From Bacteroidales bacterium WCE2004 (GTDB lineage Bacteria > Bacteroidota > Bacteroidia > Bacteroidales > UBA932), in contig FUZR01000001.1 in assembly GCA_900167895.1 (NCBI GenBank), forward strand, positions 539,144-603,143: a DNA stretch of 64,000 nucleotides. Direction: 5' to 3'. The notes beneath the pieces are model-generated. The model did not search any database. It saw nothing but the letters and a program-made list of their open reading frames with translations, and was not told the origin of the DNA. A program made the translations under genes and the position numbers. Below are positions 1-8,215 of the stretch, one piece after another (position 1 is the stretch's first letter; each line of letters opens with the position of its first letter).

Positions 1-504
1 CCAGAACGTCAGGTGGTCGACGTAGTACACGTCATACTCGAACTGCTTCGTGAACGTGATCGCATTCCGTCCGTTCACCTGCGCCCACCCGCTGATGCCG
101 GGCCGCACTTCGTGCCGCCGCATCTGCTCGGGCGAATACAGCGGCAGATACATCGGCAGCAGCGGCCGCGGCCCGATGAACGACATGTCCCCCTTGAGGA
201 TATTGATCAGCTGCGGCAGCTCGTCGATCGACAGGCTCCGGACAATCTTGCCCACCGGCGTGATCCGGAACTCGTCCAGGAGCAGATTCCCATCCGCATC
301 CTTCTCATCCGTCATCGTCTTGAACTTGATCACCTTGTATATCTTGCCACCCTTCCCGGGCCGCTCCTGCGTGAAGAACGCCCCCGCGCCCTTGTTGGCA
401 AAGTGCAGGAAGATGGCCACAATCACGATCAACCACCCCACCAGCACCAGCCCGATCACCGCGCCGATAATACTTAAAACTCTCTTGAAAAAATGTTTAT
501 ACAT
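1..504 (-). CDS. Undecaprenyl-phosphate sugar phosphotransferase (priming glycosyltransferase), C-terminus cut by window edge
   Basis: The bacterial sugar transferase family (WcaJ/PglC type) moves a sugar-1-phosphate from a nucleotide sugar onto undecaprenyl phosphate at the inner membrane, the first step of repeat-unit assembly. The 168 visible residues show one hydrophobic segment (about 10-33), then the family core: ERPGKGG near 47, KFKTM 60-64, a Ser-Ile-Asp-Glu-Leu-Pro segment at 91-97 carrying the Asp-Glu pair, FIGPRPLL 109-116, and RPGISGWAQVNGRN 134-147. The ATG start at 504 puts the membrane segment at the very N-terminus, as usual. Family members are about 200 residues, so roughly 30-40 are missing at the edge. 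It is the last visible gene of the polysaccharide locus, as such enzymes often are in Bacteroidales. The sugar cannot be told. Confidence 0.93.
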   Translation of the reverse strand, partial: MYKHFFKRVLSIIGAVIGLVLVGWLIVIVAIFLHFANKGAGAFFTQERPGKGGKIYKVIKFKTMTDEKDADGNLLLDEFRITPVGKIVRSLSIDELPQLINILKGDMSFIGPRPLLPMYLPLYSPEQMRRHEVRPGISGWAQVNGRNAITFTKQFEYDVYYVDHLTFW

Positions 505-542
505 ACGATTCTACGCATTACTACTTATTTCGTAATGAACTA

Positions 543-1955
543 CTACTTCTTCTTTAAATTAAACTTGCAATTAGTGAATACATTCGTAGCCTTGCTAAAA
601 TGGCCGATGGCACTGTCTTCATCTTCACCAAACTCACAATTCACGAACTCCATGTGTTTGGAATAATACTGTGCCTCTCCATTTTTTTTGTACAGAAATG
701 GGATATAACAATTCTCAAACCGCATCCAATAGGTAGCGCGAATCTTCACCTGAGAAGTAAAACGGCAATTCTTAATAGTCGTCGCCAACTTTCCATATCC
801 AGGAACAGTATTCATTGAAGAGGCCAAATCAAAGAAGTTGTTTTCAAAGACACAATTCTCCATCACCACATCACGATTACCGATCACCGGGAAAGACGCC
901 ACCTCGTCCGCTTCAAAATCAATAGCACTTTTGGGAGCAGTTCCTTTAACCTCATCCGTACCACAGCCTTCAAAATAGCACCCAGTAATCCTCACATTTC
1001 TAGCGCCAATAACGACTCCGTTTCTTCTGGCCCTTAAAATTCTTACATTTTGAATTGTGAGATTAGACGCCCAGCGGGAATTCTTTTCATGTGGATAATA
1101 CGACCCGGAATAATAAATACAATCCCCAAATGCATCGGATACCGTTATATCCTTAAAGGAGAAATCATTACAGCGAAGGCAACAGAAAACATGTCCCCAC
1201 TCTCCGAAATAATTCTTACCAAGAAATGGAGAATCATACCGATGCCAATCATTATCACCCGCAATAGTTCCAACACCATCGACTATCACTTTCTCCTTGC
1301 CATACTCCCAAAAAACAAAATATGCTCCCTGATTAGTCGGAAGCATTTTCAACGTGTTATTGACAGTCAGATGAGTATTAGATGGTATGGTAAAGATTCT
1401 AAGATAAGCGTACTCGTCATTATTGAGCTCAGAGTAATTGCGTTTTTTCTTGCCATCAACCATCTTGAATGATAGAAGATTTGCCAAATCCGTTCGCCCT
1501 TTATATGGCAATTCAAAATAATAGGTCCGTTTTTCTTCAAAGAAGATATGACACGGAATCTCATCATTCGAGAACGCCAAGATATTATGGATGATTTGGT
1601 TAGAGGCAAAATCTTCCGCATCATTAAAGGCAAACCAACCATCGTGAACTTCGGGAACGTCCCAAGTTCCGGAGATCTTGATATCAAGGCCGAAAACGGG
1701 TTGACTTCCTTTAACAGAAACTTTCGAATTCGACCCGCGCAGTTCTCCGTGATCAACACTCCCACCAGAGAAAACCAGTGTGAGACCGTCCGGAACCACG
1801 ACAGTATTCCCAAGCAAAGTATAATCACTGTTTATGACAAATGAATTCCGGGCAGAATTCAACATTTCCTGCGTCAAGACGCCATCAATACGCCCCAGAG
1901 CAAATAAAAAAGCAGGGGCCAGCATTAATGCACAAGCAATGATTAACTTTTTCAT
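543..1955 (-). CDS. Secreted right-handed beta-helix protein
   Basis: This 470-residue protein has a clear Sec signal peptide (residues 1-19, MKK then a hydrophobic core ending in FLFALG). The remainder has the repetitive Asn-, Ile- and Val-rich texture of right-handed parallel beta-helices: short strands such as LTIQNVRIL, VRITGCYFEGC, VVMENCVFENN, TTIKNCRF and MRFENCYI recur about every 22-25 residues. Proteins of this fold are often polysaccharide lyases, epimerases or binding proteins, but I see no diagnostic catalytic motif. It lies between the KAS III gene and the priming transferase, in the same orientation, and its base composition is much more AT-rich than the acyl-synthesis block beside it. 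A role in trimming or binding the exported polymer is an inference. Confidence 0.75.
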   Translation of the reverse strand: MKKLIIACALMLAPAFLFALGRIDGVLTQEMLNSARNSFVINSDYTLLGNTVVVPDGLTLVFSGGSVDHGELRGSNSKVSVKGSQPVFGLDIKISGTWDVPEVHDGWFAFNDAEDFASNQIIHNILAFSNDEIPCHIFFEEKRTYYFELPYKGRTDLANLLSFKMVDGKKKRNYSELNNDEYAYLRIFTIPSNTHLTVNNTLKMLPTNQGAYFVFWEYGKEKVIVDGVGTIAGDNDWHRYDSPFLGKNYFGEWGHVFCCLRCNDFSFKDITVSDAFGDCIYYSGSYYPHEKNSRWASNLTIQNVRILRARRNGVVIGARNVRITGCYFEGCGTDEVKGTAPKSAIDFEADEVASFPVIGNRDVVMENCVFENNFFDLASSMNTVPGYGKLATTIKNCRFTSQVKIRATYWMRFENCYIPFLYKKNGEAQYYSKHMEFVNCEFGEDEDSAIGHFSKATNVFTNCKFNLKKK

Positions 1956-1965
1956 ATTCTGCGAA

Positions 1966-3030
1966 TTAAACCTTCTTAAAATGATTCACCGGCTCCACCT
2001 TCACCCCACTCGTCCTCAACACCATCGTGCCCCAGGTGAGGCCGAGGCCGAAGGAGGAGCAGAGGAGCGTCAGGGGGCGCTTCTGCAGCTCGTCGGCGAG
2101 GTTGTAGGTCATCAGCATCGGGACGGAGGCGCCGCCGAGGTTGCCGAACTCCTGGAGGTCGTAGGGGACCTTGTCGAGCGGGAGCTTGAGCTTCTTGACG
2201 ATGCGGTCCACGATGAGCTTGTTGGCCTGGTGGATCAGGAAGTAGTCCACGTTGTCCGTCGTCAGGCCGTAGCGTTCCATCATCTGCTTGATGCTGATGG
2301 GCGGGCGGGAGATGGCGAAGGAAAACACGTCCATGCCGTTGATGAGCGTGTCCTTGGGGGCGCGGACGATGCCGTTGCCGAAGTCCTCTTCGACGAAGGA
2401 TTCGGGCGTGATCGGGTGGCGGAAGCCGCCATGCGGAGTGATGAGGGCCTCGTAGCCGGAGCCCAGGGTGTTGAACTCGATGACGATGTCCTCGGCCGTC
2501 GGGTCATACTCCAGGGCCATGGCGGTGCCGCTGTCGCCGAACAGGGGGACGCGGCTCTTGTCCTTCATCGAGCCCATGCGCAGGGCCGTGTCGCCGACCA
2601 GCAGCAGGGCGCGCTTGACGTTGCCTGCGCTCAGCAGGTTGCCCGCCACGTTGATGGCGTACATGCTGCCGCAGCAGCCCATCGGGATGTCCAGCACGAA
2701 GGTGCTGGTCGGCAGCCCGAGGCGGTGCTGCAGGATGCCCGCCGTGGGCGGCGTCTTATAGTCGCCGGTCACGGAACCGAACACCAACACGTCGATGCTC
2801 TCCTTCTCCCAGCCCAGGGCCGCGAGCAGGCGCTCGGCGGCGTCGAAGCAGAGATCGGAGGTGCACACGTCGTCCGGGCCGATGTAGCGGTTCTTGATGC
2901 CGACGGTGTTGTCGAAGATCTCCGCTTCCTCCTTCGTGAAGATGTCGAAGTCGGCGGTCTTGACCGCATGGTCGGGCACCGTGCCGGTGACGCCGCGGAC
3001 GGCTACGTTCTTGATTTCCCAGCGTGCCAT
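1966..3030 (-). CDS. 3-oxoacyl-ACP synthase III (KAS III)-like enzyme
   Basis: A 354-residue thiolase-fold condensing enzyme. The KAS III triad is readable: Cys119 in DIPMGCCG, His267 in FLIHQANKL, and Asn297 in EFGNLGGASVP. FabH enzymes condense an acyl-CoA primer with malonyl-ACP to give a 3-ketoacyl-ACP. This copy sits in a polysaccharide locus directly downstream of an acyl carrier protein gene (3-nt gap), an AMP ligase and two short-chain reductases, so it more likely makes a dedicated acyl group for the glycan than membrane lipid. The Cys-Cys context differs from the usual Ala-Cys-Ala of housekeeping FabH, which fits a specialised branch. Primer and product are unknown. Confidence 0.88.
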   Translation of the reverse strand: MARWEIKNVAVRGVTGTVPDHAVKTADFDIFTKEEAEIFDNTVGIKNRYIGPDDVCTSDLCFDAAERLLAALGWEKESIDVLVFGSVTGDYKTPPTAGILQHRLGLPTSTFVLDIPMGCCGSMYAINVAGNLLSAGNVKRALLLVGDTALRMGSMKDKSRVPLFGDSGTAMALEYDPTAEDIVIEFNTLGSGYEALITPHGGFRHPITPESFVEEDFGNGIVRAPKDTLINGMDVFSFAISRPPISIKQMMERYGLTTDNVDYFLIHQANKLIVDRIVKKLKLPLDKVPYDLQEFGNLGGASVPMLMTYNLADELQKRPLTLLCSSFGLGLTWGTMVLRTSGVKVEPVNHFKKV

Positions 3031-3033
3031 GCC

Positions 3034-3273
3034 TTACAGTTCGATGTCGTACTTGGCCAGGATGGTCTTGGCGTTGTCGTAGGAGGTGAACTCCAGGATG
3101 TCCTCCGGGTCCAGCATGATGTCGAAGCTGTCCTCCACCGCAGCGGTGAGGCTCAGCTGGCGGACGCTGTCCCAGCCCTCCACGCTCTTGTTGTCAAAAC
3201 CGGCGCCCAACGCCCCGGCATCCACCGAGAACACCTCGCAGAAGATGCCATTCAATTTCTCCAGATTGGTCAT
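3034..3273 (-). CDS. Acyl carrier protein (first of two in the cluster)
   Basis: A 79-residue acidic helical protein with the phosphopantetheine attachment site GWDSVRQL; Ser36 is the expected modified residue. It is one of two carrier proteins in this block (the other at 6168-6401) and lies 3 nt upstream of the KAS III gene and 9 nt downstream of the AMP ligase. It would hold the growing or activated acyl chain as a thioester in the cytoplasm. The tight packing of ligase, carrier protein and synthase suggests one acyl-building line. The family assignment is firm; the cargo is unknown. Confidence 0.9.
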   Translation of the reverse strand: MTNLEKLNGIFCEVFSVDAGALGAGFDNKSVEGWDSVRQLSLTAAVEDSFDIMLDPEDILEFTSYDNAKTILAKYDIEL

Positions 3274-3282
3274 ATTGTCTAC

Positions 3283-4662
3283 TTATTGATTGATCACTTT
3301 ACCGGCCTCGTTGCGCAGGATCGCGTCCACGAGGCGCACTTCTATGTTCTTGTGGAACAGGTGGGTCTTCTCCTCGATGAAGCCCGGCAGGGCCTCAACC
3401 AGAGCCGGATCCATCACCAGCACCACCAGTTTCTCATCGTCGCCCTTGCAGTAGCAGTCGGCTTTGTATTCCTGCTTGATGAGGTTCTCCACCTCGTCCA
3501 GGCCGATGCGCAGGCCGAAGATCTTCAGGAACCGCTTCAGGCGGCCGACGATGAAGTAGCAGCCGTCAGCATCGCGCCGTGCCAGGTCGCCGGTGTGCAT
3601 CACGCCGTGGTTCTCGTCGCCCTTCTGCAGGTCCTCCACGCCATAGGCGTAGCCCAGGGTCACATTCTCGCCGCGATACACCATCTCGCCCGTGGCTTCG
3701 CCCTCGAAGGTCTCGTTGCCTTCGGCGTCCACGATCGAGAGCTGCCCGCCCGGCTCGGCAAAGCCGATGCTGCAGGTCTTCTCCAGCGCCAACTCGGCCG
3801 GGAGGTAGGCCATGCGCGCCGTACACTCCGACTGGCCGTAGGTGGCGATGAACTTCTTGCCCTTGTCGCGGGCGTATTCGGCCAGCGCCCGGAACATCTC
3901 CGGCGTCAGCTTGCCGCCGCCCTGGGTGATGACCTCCAGCTTGGGCAGGTCCATGCGCGTGAAGCGCATCTTCATCAGCAGCTCGTAGCTGTAGGGCACG
4001 CCCGTGAAGCTGGTGGCCTCCTTGAGCGTGCTCCAGAACCCGCGGTCCAGCAGGGACCGGCCGGACAGGAGCAGCGTGGCGCCCGCCAGCAGGTGGCTTG
4101 CGATCACCGAGAGGCCCATCGTGTAATGCATCGGAAGGATGGCCATCGCCTTCTCCGCGCCGGTCAGCTGGAACAGCCGCCGCACGTTGTCGGCGTTGGC
4201 CTCAATGTTGCGCAGGCTGTGCCGCACCAGCTTGGGGCTGCCGGTGGAGCCGGAAGTCGGCAGCAGCAGCGCCAGGTCGGGATGCATCGCCACCGGGGCG
4301 TTGCCCGTGGCGAGCAGCACGTAGCCGTGCGCGCGGAACACTTCCGCATAGCCGAGCGTCTCCGCCATCGCCTCCGGCGCCCACAGATAGGCGGGCCGGT
4401 ACATGTCCCGGAGGTTGGTGTACAGGCTCTCCTCCGTCCGGGCGCTCAGGATGAGCGGGACGATGCCGTTGGAAAGGCACCCGACATAACCCAGCAGCGA
4501 GCCGTGGCAGTTCTCCGAGAGGAGGAACAGCAAGGCCCGCTCCGGCAGATATCGGCGGAACTCCGCGGCGAAGTCGCAGAGCTCGCCATAGGTCAAGGCT
4601 TCCCCGCTGTCGTCGATGGCGGCGATGCGGGTCCGCTCTTTCTTGTCAAGGTCTAAAAACAT
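3283..4662 (-). CDS. AMP-forming acyl/aryl ligase (ANL superfamily)
   Basis: This 459-residue adenylating enzyme activates a carboxylic acid with ATP for transfer to CoA or a carrier protein. The P-loop motif LLPTSGSTGSPK lies at about 133-144, the YGQSE motif at about 275, MHTGDLARRD and GRLKRFLKIFG near 375-395, and the C-terminal catalytic lysine in NEAGKVINQ at the very end. At 459 residues it is shorter than acetyl-CoA synthetases and close to ligases that load carrier proteins. It starts 3 nt after a short-chain reductase gene and is followed by the 3034-3273 carrier protein, the likely acceptor. The substrate cannot be read from the motifs. Confidence 0.88.
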   Translation of the reverse strand: MFLDLDKKERTRIAAIDDSGEALTYGELCDFAAEFRRYLPERALLFLLSENCHGSLLGYVGCLSNGIVPLILSARTEESLYTNLRDMYRPAYLWAPEAMAETLGYAEVFRAHGYVLLATGNAPVAMHPDLALLLPTSGSTGSPKLVRHSLRNIEANADNVRRLFQLTGAEKAMAILPMHYTMGLSVIASHLLAGATLLLSGRSLLDRGFWSTLKEATSFTGVPYSYELLMKMRFTRMDLPKLEVITQGGGKLTPEMFRALAEYARDKGKKFIATYGQSECTARMAYLPAELALEKTCSIGFAEPGGQLSIVDAEGNETFEGEATGEMVYRGENVTLGYAYGVEDLQKGDENHGVMHTGDLARRDADGCYFIVGRLKRFLKIFGLRIGLDEVENLIKQEYKADCYCKGDDEKLVVLVMDPALVEALPGFIEEKTHLFHKNIEVRLVDAILRNEAGKVINQ

Positions 4663-4665
4663 ACA

Positions 4666-5421
4666 CTATATGCTTGCGCATCCGTCCACGCCCAGGATGT
4701 GGCCGCTGATGTAGGACGCGCGGTCCGACGCCAGGAAGCTCACGGCGTTCGCCACGTCCTGCGGCGTGCCGAGGCGGCCCAGTGCGATGCGGCTGATCCG
4801 CTGGTCAATCTTGTCGCCGCTGGCCTCGTAGAGCTCCTCGAAACGCTCGGTCTTGATGATGCCCGGGGCCACCGCATTCACGCGGATCTGCTGCGGGCTC
4901 AGCTCCTTGGCCGCCGACTTGGTGATGGCGATTACCGCGCCCTTGGTGGACGAGTAGGCCACCTGGCCCGGGGAACCCACCACGCCCGTGATGGAGGCGA
5001 TGTTGACGATGCTGCCGCCTCCCGTGCGGGCCATCAGGCGCGACACGATCTGGATCATGTCGATGACGGCGAACACGTTGACGCTATACATCTTCTCCAG
5101 CAGCGGCTTGGTCACCATCCCCAGCTTCTGGTTCTGGATGATGGCGGCGTTGTTGACCACCACGTCGATGCGGCCTTCCGCCTTGTAGATGGACATCAGG
5201 CCGTTCTTGAGCGCGGCGCTGTCCGTCACGTCGAAGCAGATGGGCACCACCTTGGTGCCGTGGCGCTCCGCACACCCGCGGGCCCACTCCTCCATGTCGC
5301 CGGGCATCAGGTCGTTGATATAGACGATGGCGCCGTCGCTGGCAAACTGCTCCGCGATCACGCGCCCGATCCCCCGGCCTGCGCCGGTGATGAGGGATAC
5401 TTTGTTCTCTAAGAGTTTCAT
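4666..5421 (-). CDS. Short-chain dehydrogenase/reductase, FabG-like (1)
   Basis: A 251-residue classical SDR. The cofactor motif TGAGRGIG is at 12-19, NNAA at 90-93, and the catalytic Ser near 143, Tyr156 and Lys160 lie in IVNIASITG and YSSTKGA. The C-terminus (SGHILGVDGC) is typical of 3-ketoacyl-ACP reductases. Next to a KAS III and two carrier proteins, reduction of a 3-ketoacyl-ACP to 3-hydroxyacyl-ACP with NAD(P)H is the most economical role. It lies 3 nt downstream of a second SDR gene and 3 nt upstream of the AMP ligase. A sugar-nucleotide oxidoreductase role is possible but less likely from the FabG-like ends. Confidence 0.87.
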   Translation of the reverse strand: MKLLENKVSLITGAGRGIGRVIAEQFASDGAIVYINDLMPGDMEEWARGCAERHGTKVVPICFDVTDSAALKNGLMSIYKAEGRIDVVVNNAAIIQNQKLGMVTKPLLEKMYSVNVFAVIDMIQIVSRLMARTGGGSIVNIASITGVVGSPGQVAYSSTKGAVIAITKSAAKELSPQQIRVNAVAPGIIKTERFEELYEASGDKIDQRISRIALGRLGTPQDVANAVSFLASDRASYISGHILGVDGCASI

Positions 5422-5424
5422 TCG

Positions 5425-6168
5425 CTAATACAAGGTTTTACCGCCGTCGATAATGAGAGAATGTCCCGTCACCCAGGACGAAGCGTCCGAGAGCAGATAG
5501 ACGATGGCCAGGGCCACGTCTCGCGGTTCGCCATAGCGCTTCATCGGATAGGTCTCCATATCGCGCGCCTTGTCCTCGTCGGAGTAGGAGCGCCCGGCCA
5601 GGTTGGTATTGACCATACCCGGGTTCACGCTGTTGCAGCGGATGCGGGGCGCGCCCTCCAGGGCCACGTTGCGCACGAACACCTGCAGGGCCCCTTTCGA
5701 CGCGCCGTACATGGCGTTGCCGGGGGCTGTGGTATAGACGCCGCCTACCGACACGGTGAACACCAGCGAGGCGTTCTGGTTGAACTTCTTCTTCTTGAGC
5801 AGGCGCTGCGTGAGGTAGATGGGTGCGAAGGTGTTGATGCCCATGATGCGCTCCAGGTCCTCCTTGTTGATGAACTTGACCGGCGTGGGCTTGGTCACGC
5901 CCGCGTTGCTGACGAAGCCGTCCAGCTGCGGCAGCGCAGCCACCAGCTCGTCCAGCGCCTCCTGGCTGGTGAGGTTGGCCACCAGATACTGGTGCCCCTC
6001 CCCTTCCAGCAGGCCCAGCGTCTCCACCAGACCGGCTTCGTTGATGTCGGTCAGGATGAGCCGGGCGCCCAGTTTGGCGCACTCCACGCTCGTGGCCCGG
6101 CCGATGCCGCCGGCTGCGCCCGTGACCAGGATGGTCTTCCCCGTCAGGGCAAAAGGATTGTATTCCAT
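5425..6168 (-). CDS. Short-chain dehydrogenase/reductase, FabG-like (2)
   Basis: A 247-residue SDR with TGAAGGIG at 16-23, SNAG near 87-90, Ser140 in FTVSVGG, and the Tyr154/Lys158 pair in YGASKGA. It ends with WVTGHSLIIDGGKTLY, the usual SDR tail. It overlaps the last base of the upstream carrier protein gene (6168) and is followed after 3 nt by the other SDR, which indicates translational coupling. Two distinct reductases in one acyl block suggest two reduction steps, or one acting on the acyl chain and one on a sugar; the sequence does not decide. Confidence 0.86.
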   Translation of the reverse strand: MEYNPFALTGKTILVTGAAGGIGRATSVECAKLGARLILTDINEAGLVETLGLLEGEGHQYLVANLTSQEALDELVAALPQLDGFVSNAGVTKPTPVKFINKEDLERIMGINTFAPIYLTQRLLKKKKFNQNASLVFTVSVGGVYTTAPGNAMYGASKGALQVFVRNVALEGAPRIRCNSVNPGMVNTNLAGRSYSDEDKARDMETYPMKRYGEPRDVALAIVYLLSDASSWVTGHSLIIDGGKTLY

Positions 6169-6401
6169 TACGCTACTTTGGCCTGAACCGTGTTGAACAG
6201 ATCCTGGATGGTGACGGCCGACTTCATCTCGTTGCCGGTGAGCGCTACGCCATATTCCTCGTCGATCATGGCGATGATGGAGAGGGCGATGATGGAAGAA
6301 TATTCGTCGAGATCGTGGAAGACCGTCTCCGGGGTGAGATCCTCGGCCGGCGTGTCGTCGAACTGGTCGGCGAAATTGACAATGAATTCGTTGATGTCCA
6401 T
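6168..6401 (-). CDS. Acyl carrier protein (second), atypical attachment motif
   Basis: A 77-residue carrier protein. The helix-II region reads LDEYSSIIALSIIAMIDEEYGV. Aligned with the usual Asp-Ser-Leu, Ser36 takes the place of the phosphopantetheine serine, and the preceding Asp is replaced by Ser35. Such Trp/Tyr-Ser-Ser variants occur in carrier proteins of specialised pathways. The gene shares one base with the downstream SDR and lies 16 nt below the NeuD-like acyltransferase gene, a plausible user of the acyl group. The carrier protein fold is clear; whether the standard holo-ACP synthase modifies it is unknown. Confidence 0.82.
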   Translation of the reverse strand: MDINEFIVNFADQFDDTPAEDLTPETVFHDLDEYSSIIALSIIAMIDEEYGVALTGNEMKSAVTIQDLFNTVQAKVA

Positions 6402-6417
6402 AATGATGCTATGTGTT

Positions 6418-7050
6418 TTATATCTCTAACTTCTTGGCCGGGTTGCCGCATACGGTGGTCCCGGGTTTCACTTTCCTGATCACAAAACTCAGCGCGCCCA
6501 CGTGGGCGCCCGTCCCGACCGTCACGTTGTGGCTGATCACGGCTCCGGTGTGGATGTTAACCTCATCCTCGATCACGATCCCGCCCACGCAGGTGACGTG
6601 CGTGTCGATGCGGTTCCAGTTGCCGATGTGGGCGTCGTGCCCAATCACGGTGTAGGACTGGATCATGTTGTAATCTCCGACCACGGCGTCGTTGCCGATC
6701 ACGGAGAAGGCCCCGATGAAATTACCTTTCCCCAACTTGGCATTTTGATAGATCCGCGCCGTCTCGTGGATCAGCTCCATGAACTCGCCGCCCCGGCGGA
6801 TGATCTCTTCCATGCAGGCGCGACGGAACGCACCGCCGATGGACGACACGAACACATCGTCCGGCTGCGGCTGGTAGTCCCGGATCGTCCCGACGATCGG
6901 CGGATAGTTCTCAAACGCATCCAGCGCCGCGAGATTGTCGTCGATGAATCCCTTCACGACAAACTTCTCGCCGTATCCTACGCTCTCAAGCGCATTGCTG
7001 TATATCGTCCGGCCCATTCCGCCGGCCCCGATGATGATCAGGTTCTTCAT
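6418..7050 (-). CDS. NeuD-like sugar O-/N-acyltransferase (left-handed beta-helix)
   Basis: A 210-residue protein of the NeuD/PglD family. The N-terminal Rossmann-like part starts with LIIIGAGGMGRTIY (4-17). The C-terminal half carries imperfect hexapeptide repeats (IGNDAVVGDYNMIQ, VIGHDAHIGNWNRID, VNIHTGAVISHNVTVG) and the His typical of the active site in the SHNV segment. Family members acylate an amino or hydroxyl group of a sugar or sugar nucleotide from an acyl-CoA. Its place just upstream of the two-carrier-protein acyl set suggests it transfers the acyl group made there, though most relatives use acetyl-CoA. It overlaps the upstream glycosyltransferase gene by 4 nt. Confidence 0.87.
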   Translation of the reverse strand: MKNLIIIGAGGMGRTIYSNALESVGYGEKFVVKGFIDDNLAALDAFENYPPIVGTIRDYQPQPDDVFVSSIGGAFRRACMEEIIRRGGEFMELIHETARIYQNAKLGKGNFIGAFSVIGNDAVVGDYNMIQSYTVIGHDAHIGNWNRIDTHVTCVGGIVIEDEVNIHTGAVISHNVTVGTGAHVGALSFVIRKVKPGTTVCGNPAKKLEI

Positions 7051-8198
7051 GATTTCTTTTTTTCAATCTCCTCGATAAAAATCTTTTCCAGTTGCTTGGC
7101 AATCACCTCCCCGGAGAAGCGGCTGTGGACGTATTCCCGGATCGCCTCCGGCGAGTAGTCTCCGATGTGTTCCTCCACGCTGTCCATTGCCCTCGTCAAA
7201 CCCGTCACGTCATCCACATCGACCAGGAGGCCGCATGTGTCGTTCATGAAGTGCTCCGGGCCACCGCAAGGTGTAGCGATCGCGGGGATGCCCATGGCCA
7301 TAGCCTCGATATAGGACACGCCGAAAGTCTCGGCACGCGAAGCGAGGGCAAACGCGGAACAAGTAGCATAGACAGCGGCGATCTCCTCCCGCGGGATCCG
7401 GCCAAGGAAACGGACTCGGGACGCCACGCCTTCGGCCTGGCTCAGCTCTTTCAGCGCTTCCTTCTCCGGGCCCTCTCCGATGATGAGCAGCTCGGCCGTA
7501 GAATCCTTTATCTTGGCGAACGCCTTGATCAGCACGTCAAATCCCTTCCGAGGAATCAGGCTGCCACAAGACGCGAACCGGAACGGTTCGTTCCCGGAAG
7601 GCCGCTTCGCAAGCGGAACATCCAGGAAATACTGGTCGACCATATCATACACCACCTCCGATTCCTTCCCGAAATGCTTCTTGATCTGCTCTTGCAGACT
7701 GGGAGAGACGGCAAGTAAGCGGTCGACCAATTGATATGCATCCTTCCCGCATCGAAGAAGGCCCTTGGGCACTCGAGATTTACATAATTCACTCCAGTGT
7801 TCAATACCCACGACAGGAATTTCCGGGAAATGTTTCCGCACCACTTTAAGCGAATCTATCGTAAACAAATAATGCGCGTATATAATATCAGGCACACCAT
7901 TTTCCTTCACAATCTGCATAAACAGATGATCAAACATTCTGGCTCTGATTCTCCTTTGCAGGAAAGGGAAAACAAAAGCCTTAAGCGGAATGAGGAAATA
8001 GAGGTATGCTTTAATTTGCTCAAAAGTAGTCGTCTTGATTCCAATTTTCCGCCATAATAGACGGAATCTTCCATCAATAGCTGCTATAGTCACATTATAC
8101 CCAAGCGAAGAAAGAGCCCGGGCTTGATCCAACTCAAAACACCCCCATTGAGCGTCTTCTTTTGAGGGAATCCCGTGAGATACAATGAGAATATACAT
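7047..8198 (-). CDS. Glycosyltransferase family 4 protein
   Basis: A 383-residue GT-B fold glycosyltransferase. The C-terminal nucleotide-sugar domain shows FRFASCGSLIPRKGFDVLIKA near 228-248, LIIGEGPEKEAL near 268, and EAMAMGIPAIATPCGGPEH (about 316-334), where the E(x7)E-type motif is expected in retaining GT4 enzymes. No signal or membrane segment is seen, so it acts at the cytoplasmic face on the lipid-linked repeat unit. It is the only clear sugar-adding enzyme in the low-GC part besides the priming transferase, so further glycosyltransferases are probably outside the window. Its stop overlaps the NeuD-like start by 4 nt. Confidence 0.9.
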   Translation of the reverse strand: MYILIVSHGIPSKEDAQWGCFELDQARALSSLGYNVTIAAIDGRFRLLWRKIGIKTTTFEQIKAYLYFLIPLKAFVFPFLQRRIRARMFDHLFMQIVKENGVPDIIYAHYLFTIDSLKVVRKHFPEIPVVGIEHWSELCKSRVPKGLLRCGKDAYQLVDRLLAVSPSLQEQIKKHFGKESEVVYDMVDQYFLDVPLAKRPSGNEPFRFASCGSLIPRKGFDVLIKAFAKIKDSTAELLIIGEGPEKEALKELSQAEGVASRVRFLGRIPREEIAAVYATCSAFALASRAETFGVSYIEAMAMGIPAIATPCGGPEHFMNDTCGLLVDVDDVTGLTRAMDSVEEHIGDYSPEAIREYVHSRFSGEVIAKQLEKIFIEEIEKKKS

Positions 8199-8215
8199 CG
8201 CTAAAATGAAAAGAG

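Noticed and set aside
1834-4656. A 940-codon open frame on the plus strand across the KAS III and ligase genes
   Set aside because: It is antisense to clear genes, rich in His, Ala, Val and Arg as expected for the complement of GC-rich coding DNA, and has no domain.
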